Part shown: one piece after another, positions 62,372-64,000 of the stretch
How the letters are laid out: each line of letters opens with the position of its first letter
Numbering within the stretch: position 1 is the first letter of the stretch
Assembly (NCBI GenBank): GCA_947498775.1
Contig: CANMLL010000018.1
Coordinates: 1-64,000, forward strand
DNA length: 64,000 nt
Origin: an uncultured Aquimarina sp.
GTDB lineage: Bacteria > Bacteroidota > Bacteroidia > Flavobacteriales > Flavobacteriaceae
Reading direction: 5' to 3'
Notes under the pieces: generated by a model
The model's database searches: none
Told to the model about the DNA's origin: nothing
Seen by the model: only the letters and a program-made list of their open reading frames with translations
Made by a program: the position numbers and the translations under genes

Positions 62372-62905
62372 TTAAAGTTTATTAAATAAATCCCAAACTA
62401 CTACTCCCGCACTTACCGAAATATTAAGTGAGTGCTTACTTCCGTATTGAGGGATTTCAATTACCGTATCACTTTCTGAAACGACTTCTTGTTGTACACC
62501 CTTGACCTCATTTCCAAAAATGATTGCATAGGTTTGATCAGGTTTTGGATTAAAATCATTTAGCATCACTGCATTTTCGGTTTGTTCGATCGAAAGTATT
62601 TTTACTTGCTTAGCTTTAAGATTTTTCACCAGTTCTAAAGTGTCTTTTTGATATTCCCAGTCAACAGTATCTGTTGCTCCTAGAGCGGTTTTTTGAATAT
62701 CTTTATGAGGGGGAGTTGCTGTTATACCGCATAAGTATATTTTTTGAATTAGAAATGCGTCTGCTGTTCTGAAGACTGATCCAATATTATTTAAACTTCT
62801 AATATTATCCAGTATTATGATCAAAGGAGTTTTTTGTGCTGCCTTAAATTGCTCAATGGTTTTGCGATCAAGTTCGCTATTTTTAAGTTTTCTATTTTTT
62901 TCCAT
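62372..62905 (-). CDS. TrmH/SpoU family RNA 2'-O-methyltransferase
   Basis: This 177-residue SPOUT enzyme has all three motifs: IILDNIRSLNNIGSVFRTAD (motif 1), YAIIFGNEVKGVQQEVV (motif 2) and IEIPQYGSKHSLNISVSAGV (motif 3). The family methylates 2'-OH of tRNA (Gm18) or rRNA. Without a longer N-terminal domain it is closest to TrmH/TrmL-type proteins; the target nucleotide cannot be assigned. A -7 element (plus CAAAAGTA, 62911-62918) lies 6 bases before the start, implying a nearly leaderless transcript. Confidence 0.93.
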   Translation of the reverse strand: MEKNRKLKNSELDRKTIEQFKAAQKTPLIIILDNIRSLNNIGSVFRTADAFLIQKIYLCGITATPPHKDIQKTALGATDTVDWEYQKDTLELVKNLKAKQVKILSIEQTENAVMLNDFNPKPDQTYAIIFGNEVKGVQQEVVSESDTVIEIPQYGSKHSLNISVSAGVVVWDLFNKL

Positions 62906-63055
62906 TGATGCAAAAGTATTATTTATTCATTATATCCTTGATTCATTTTTTCATCAAAACATATTGTGAATAAAATTGAATAACTCATAGAAGCGATATT
63001 TCAAAAAAAATAAGAGAATAGTTACTTTAGCATGATTGATAAAATTACAGGCTGA

Positions 63056-64000
63056 ATGGCAGGAAAGAACGGCAAGAAAGTAACTCCATTAATGAAACAA
63101 TATAATGCGATTAAGGCAAAGTACCCTGATGCGTTGTTGTTGTTTAGAGTGGGGGATTTTTATGAAACTTTTGGTAAAGATGCGATCAAAGCAGCAGCGA
63201 TTCTCAATATCGTTTTGACCAAAAGAGGAAATGGAAGCGAGCAGGAGACGGCACTAGCTGGTTTTCCACACCATTCTTTGAATACGTATTTGCCAAAACT
63301 AGTCAAAGCAGGAGAGCGGGTTGCAATTTGCGATCAGCTTGAAGATCCAAAACAAACCAAAACCATTGTAAAACGTGGTGTAACCGAATTGGTAACTCCA
63401 GGAGTAGCACTAAATGATGAGGTGCTACAAAGCAAAACAAACAACTTTTTGTGTGCTTTGCATTATGGTAAAAAAGAATTAGGAATTGCCTTTTTGGATG
63501 TGTCTACAGGTGAGTTTTTAACGGCGCAAGGAGATATAGCGGATATGGATAAGTTGATGCAAAACTTTACTCCTAGCGAAGTGTTGATAGCCAAACCAAA
63601 GAAACAGGCATTTTACAAGGATTTTGGAGAGGATCATCATTCGTTCTTCATGGAAGATTGGGTGTTTCAGACCGATTATGCAAAAGAAAACTTGAATAAT
63701 CATTTTGGTACCGCTTCGCTAAAAGGATTTGGAATTGACCATTTGCAGGAAGGGATTATTGCGGCTGGTGTGATTTTACATTATTTAGGCGAAACACAAC
63801 ACCATAAACTACAGCATATCACTGCAATCCAGCGGATCGTCGAGGATCAATATATTTGGATGGATCGATTTACGATTCGTAATCTCGAGTTATACCGTGC
63901 CAATGCTGCAAATGCGGTGACGCTTTTGGATGTAATAGATAAAACTATTTCTCCTATGGGTGGTAGAACGTTAAAACGTTGGTTGGCGCTTCCACTTAAG
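63056..64000 (+). CDS. mutS: DNA mismatch repair protein MutS (N-terminal part; runs off window)
   Basis: The open frame is 315 codons without stop to the window end. The N-terminal mismatch-recognition domain is clear: TPLMKQYNAIKAKYPDALLL, then FRVGDFYETFGKDA with the Phe of the FYE mismatch-binding motif, ALAGFPHHSLNTYLPKLVKA and GVTELVTPGVALND. The connector and start of the lever domain follow (NLELYRANAANAVTLLDVID). The ATPase domain lies beyond the window. A 7-codon ORF ends exactly before this ATG. Confidence 0.95.
   Translation, partial: MAGKNGKKVTPLMKQYNAIKAKYPDALLLFRVGDFYETFGKDAIKAAAILNIVLTKRGNGSEQETALAGFPHHSLNTYLPKLVKAGERVAICDQLEDPKQTKTIVKRGVTELVTPGVALNDEVLQSKTNNFLCALHYGKKELGIAFLDVSTGEFLTAQGDIADMDKLMQNFTPSEVLIAKPKKQAFYKDFGEDHHSFFMEDWVFQTDYAKENLNNHFGTASLKGFGIDHLQEGIIAAGVILHYLGETQHHKLQHITAIQRIVEDQYIWMDRFTIRNLELYRANAANAVTLLDVIDKTISPMGGRTLKRWLALPLK

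Overview
The window looks like chromosomal DNA of a low-GC member of the Flavobacteriaceae (Bacteroidota), probably marine. Supporting signs are: promoters with the Bacteroidota -7 element TAnnTTTG instead of a sigma70 -10 box; a PorP/SprF protein and a type IX secretion (T9SS) C-terminal sorting domain; a LytTR regulator paired with a TPR histidine kinase; a DUF6089-uppS-bamA-ompH-ompH cluster; and many secreted or lipoprotein genes. No rRNA, tRNA, CRISPR array, transposase or phage module was seen. The genus cannot be fixed from sequence alone.

Layout. 1-6.6 kb: the end of an unidentified gene, a TonB-like gene, a 400-base spacer with two palindromic repeat elements, then a cytochrome oxidase assembly and subunit cluster (heme O synthase, two subunit III-type proteins, subunit IV, a cysteine-free SCO-like protein, SCO1, DUF420 and a small CxxC membrane protein). 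6.8-14.2 kb: a MacAB-TolC-type export cluster with one ATPase, two FtsX permeases, two membrane-fusion adaptors and one TolC. 14.3-18.3 kb: tsaB, then three minus-strand paralogs of an unrecognised secreted 233-234-residue protein. Two of these form a recent tandem duplication with a nearly identical 5' half. 18.5-23.2 kb: a YyaL-type thioredoxin-domain lipoprotein, dodecin, NifU/Nfu and PorP/SprF. 23.4-28.4 kb: rhodanese and VWA proteins, then the sensor kinase/LytTR pair. 28.4-36.5 kb (minus): murI and the outer-membrane assembly cluster ompH-ompH-bamA-uppS-DUF6089 with nadK and a CBS protein. 36.6-45.1 kb (plus): pdxJ, a hydrolase, a FadL-type porin, an SGNH lipoprotein, a small membrane protein, then tig-clpP-clpX. 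45.2-64 kb: mixed genes including GH3, DUF2797, a PLP decarboxylase, a LysE exporter, two secreted paralogs flanking a beta-helix protein, AsmA, a queuosine-precursor transporter, a folK-deoxynucleoside kinase fusion, a dipeptidase, a T9SS metalloprotease, a TrmH-type methyltransferase and the start of mutS.

How it fits together. Most of the window is housekeeping: respiration, envelope assembly and proteolysis. The least explained structure is intergenic. A palindrome, TAYGGTAAAACCRTA, lies 156-164 bases before the start codon of four secreted-protein genes: the three paralogs and an unrelated gene near 45.5 kb. A roughly 205-base repeat with covarying hairpins occurs downstream of two minus-strand genes. 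A MITE-like family (short non-autonomous repeat with inverted ends) occurs near 0.9 kb and 53.4 kb; the second copy is nested inside a larger inverted repeat with a candidate target-site duplication. All functional calls rest on reading motifs and gene context, with no database search.
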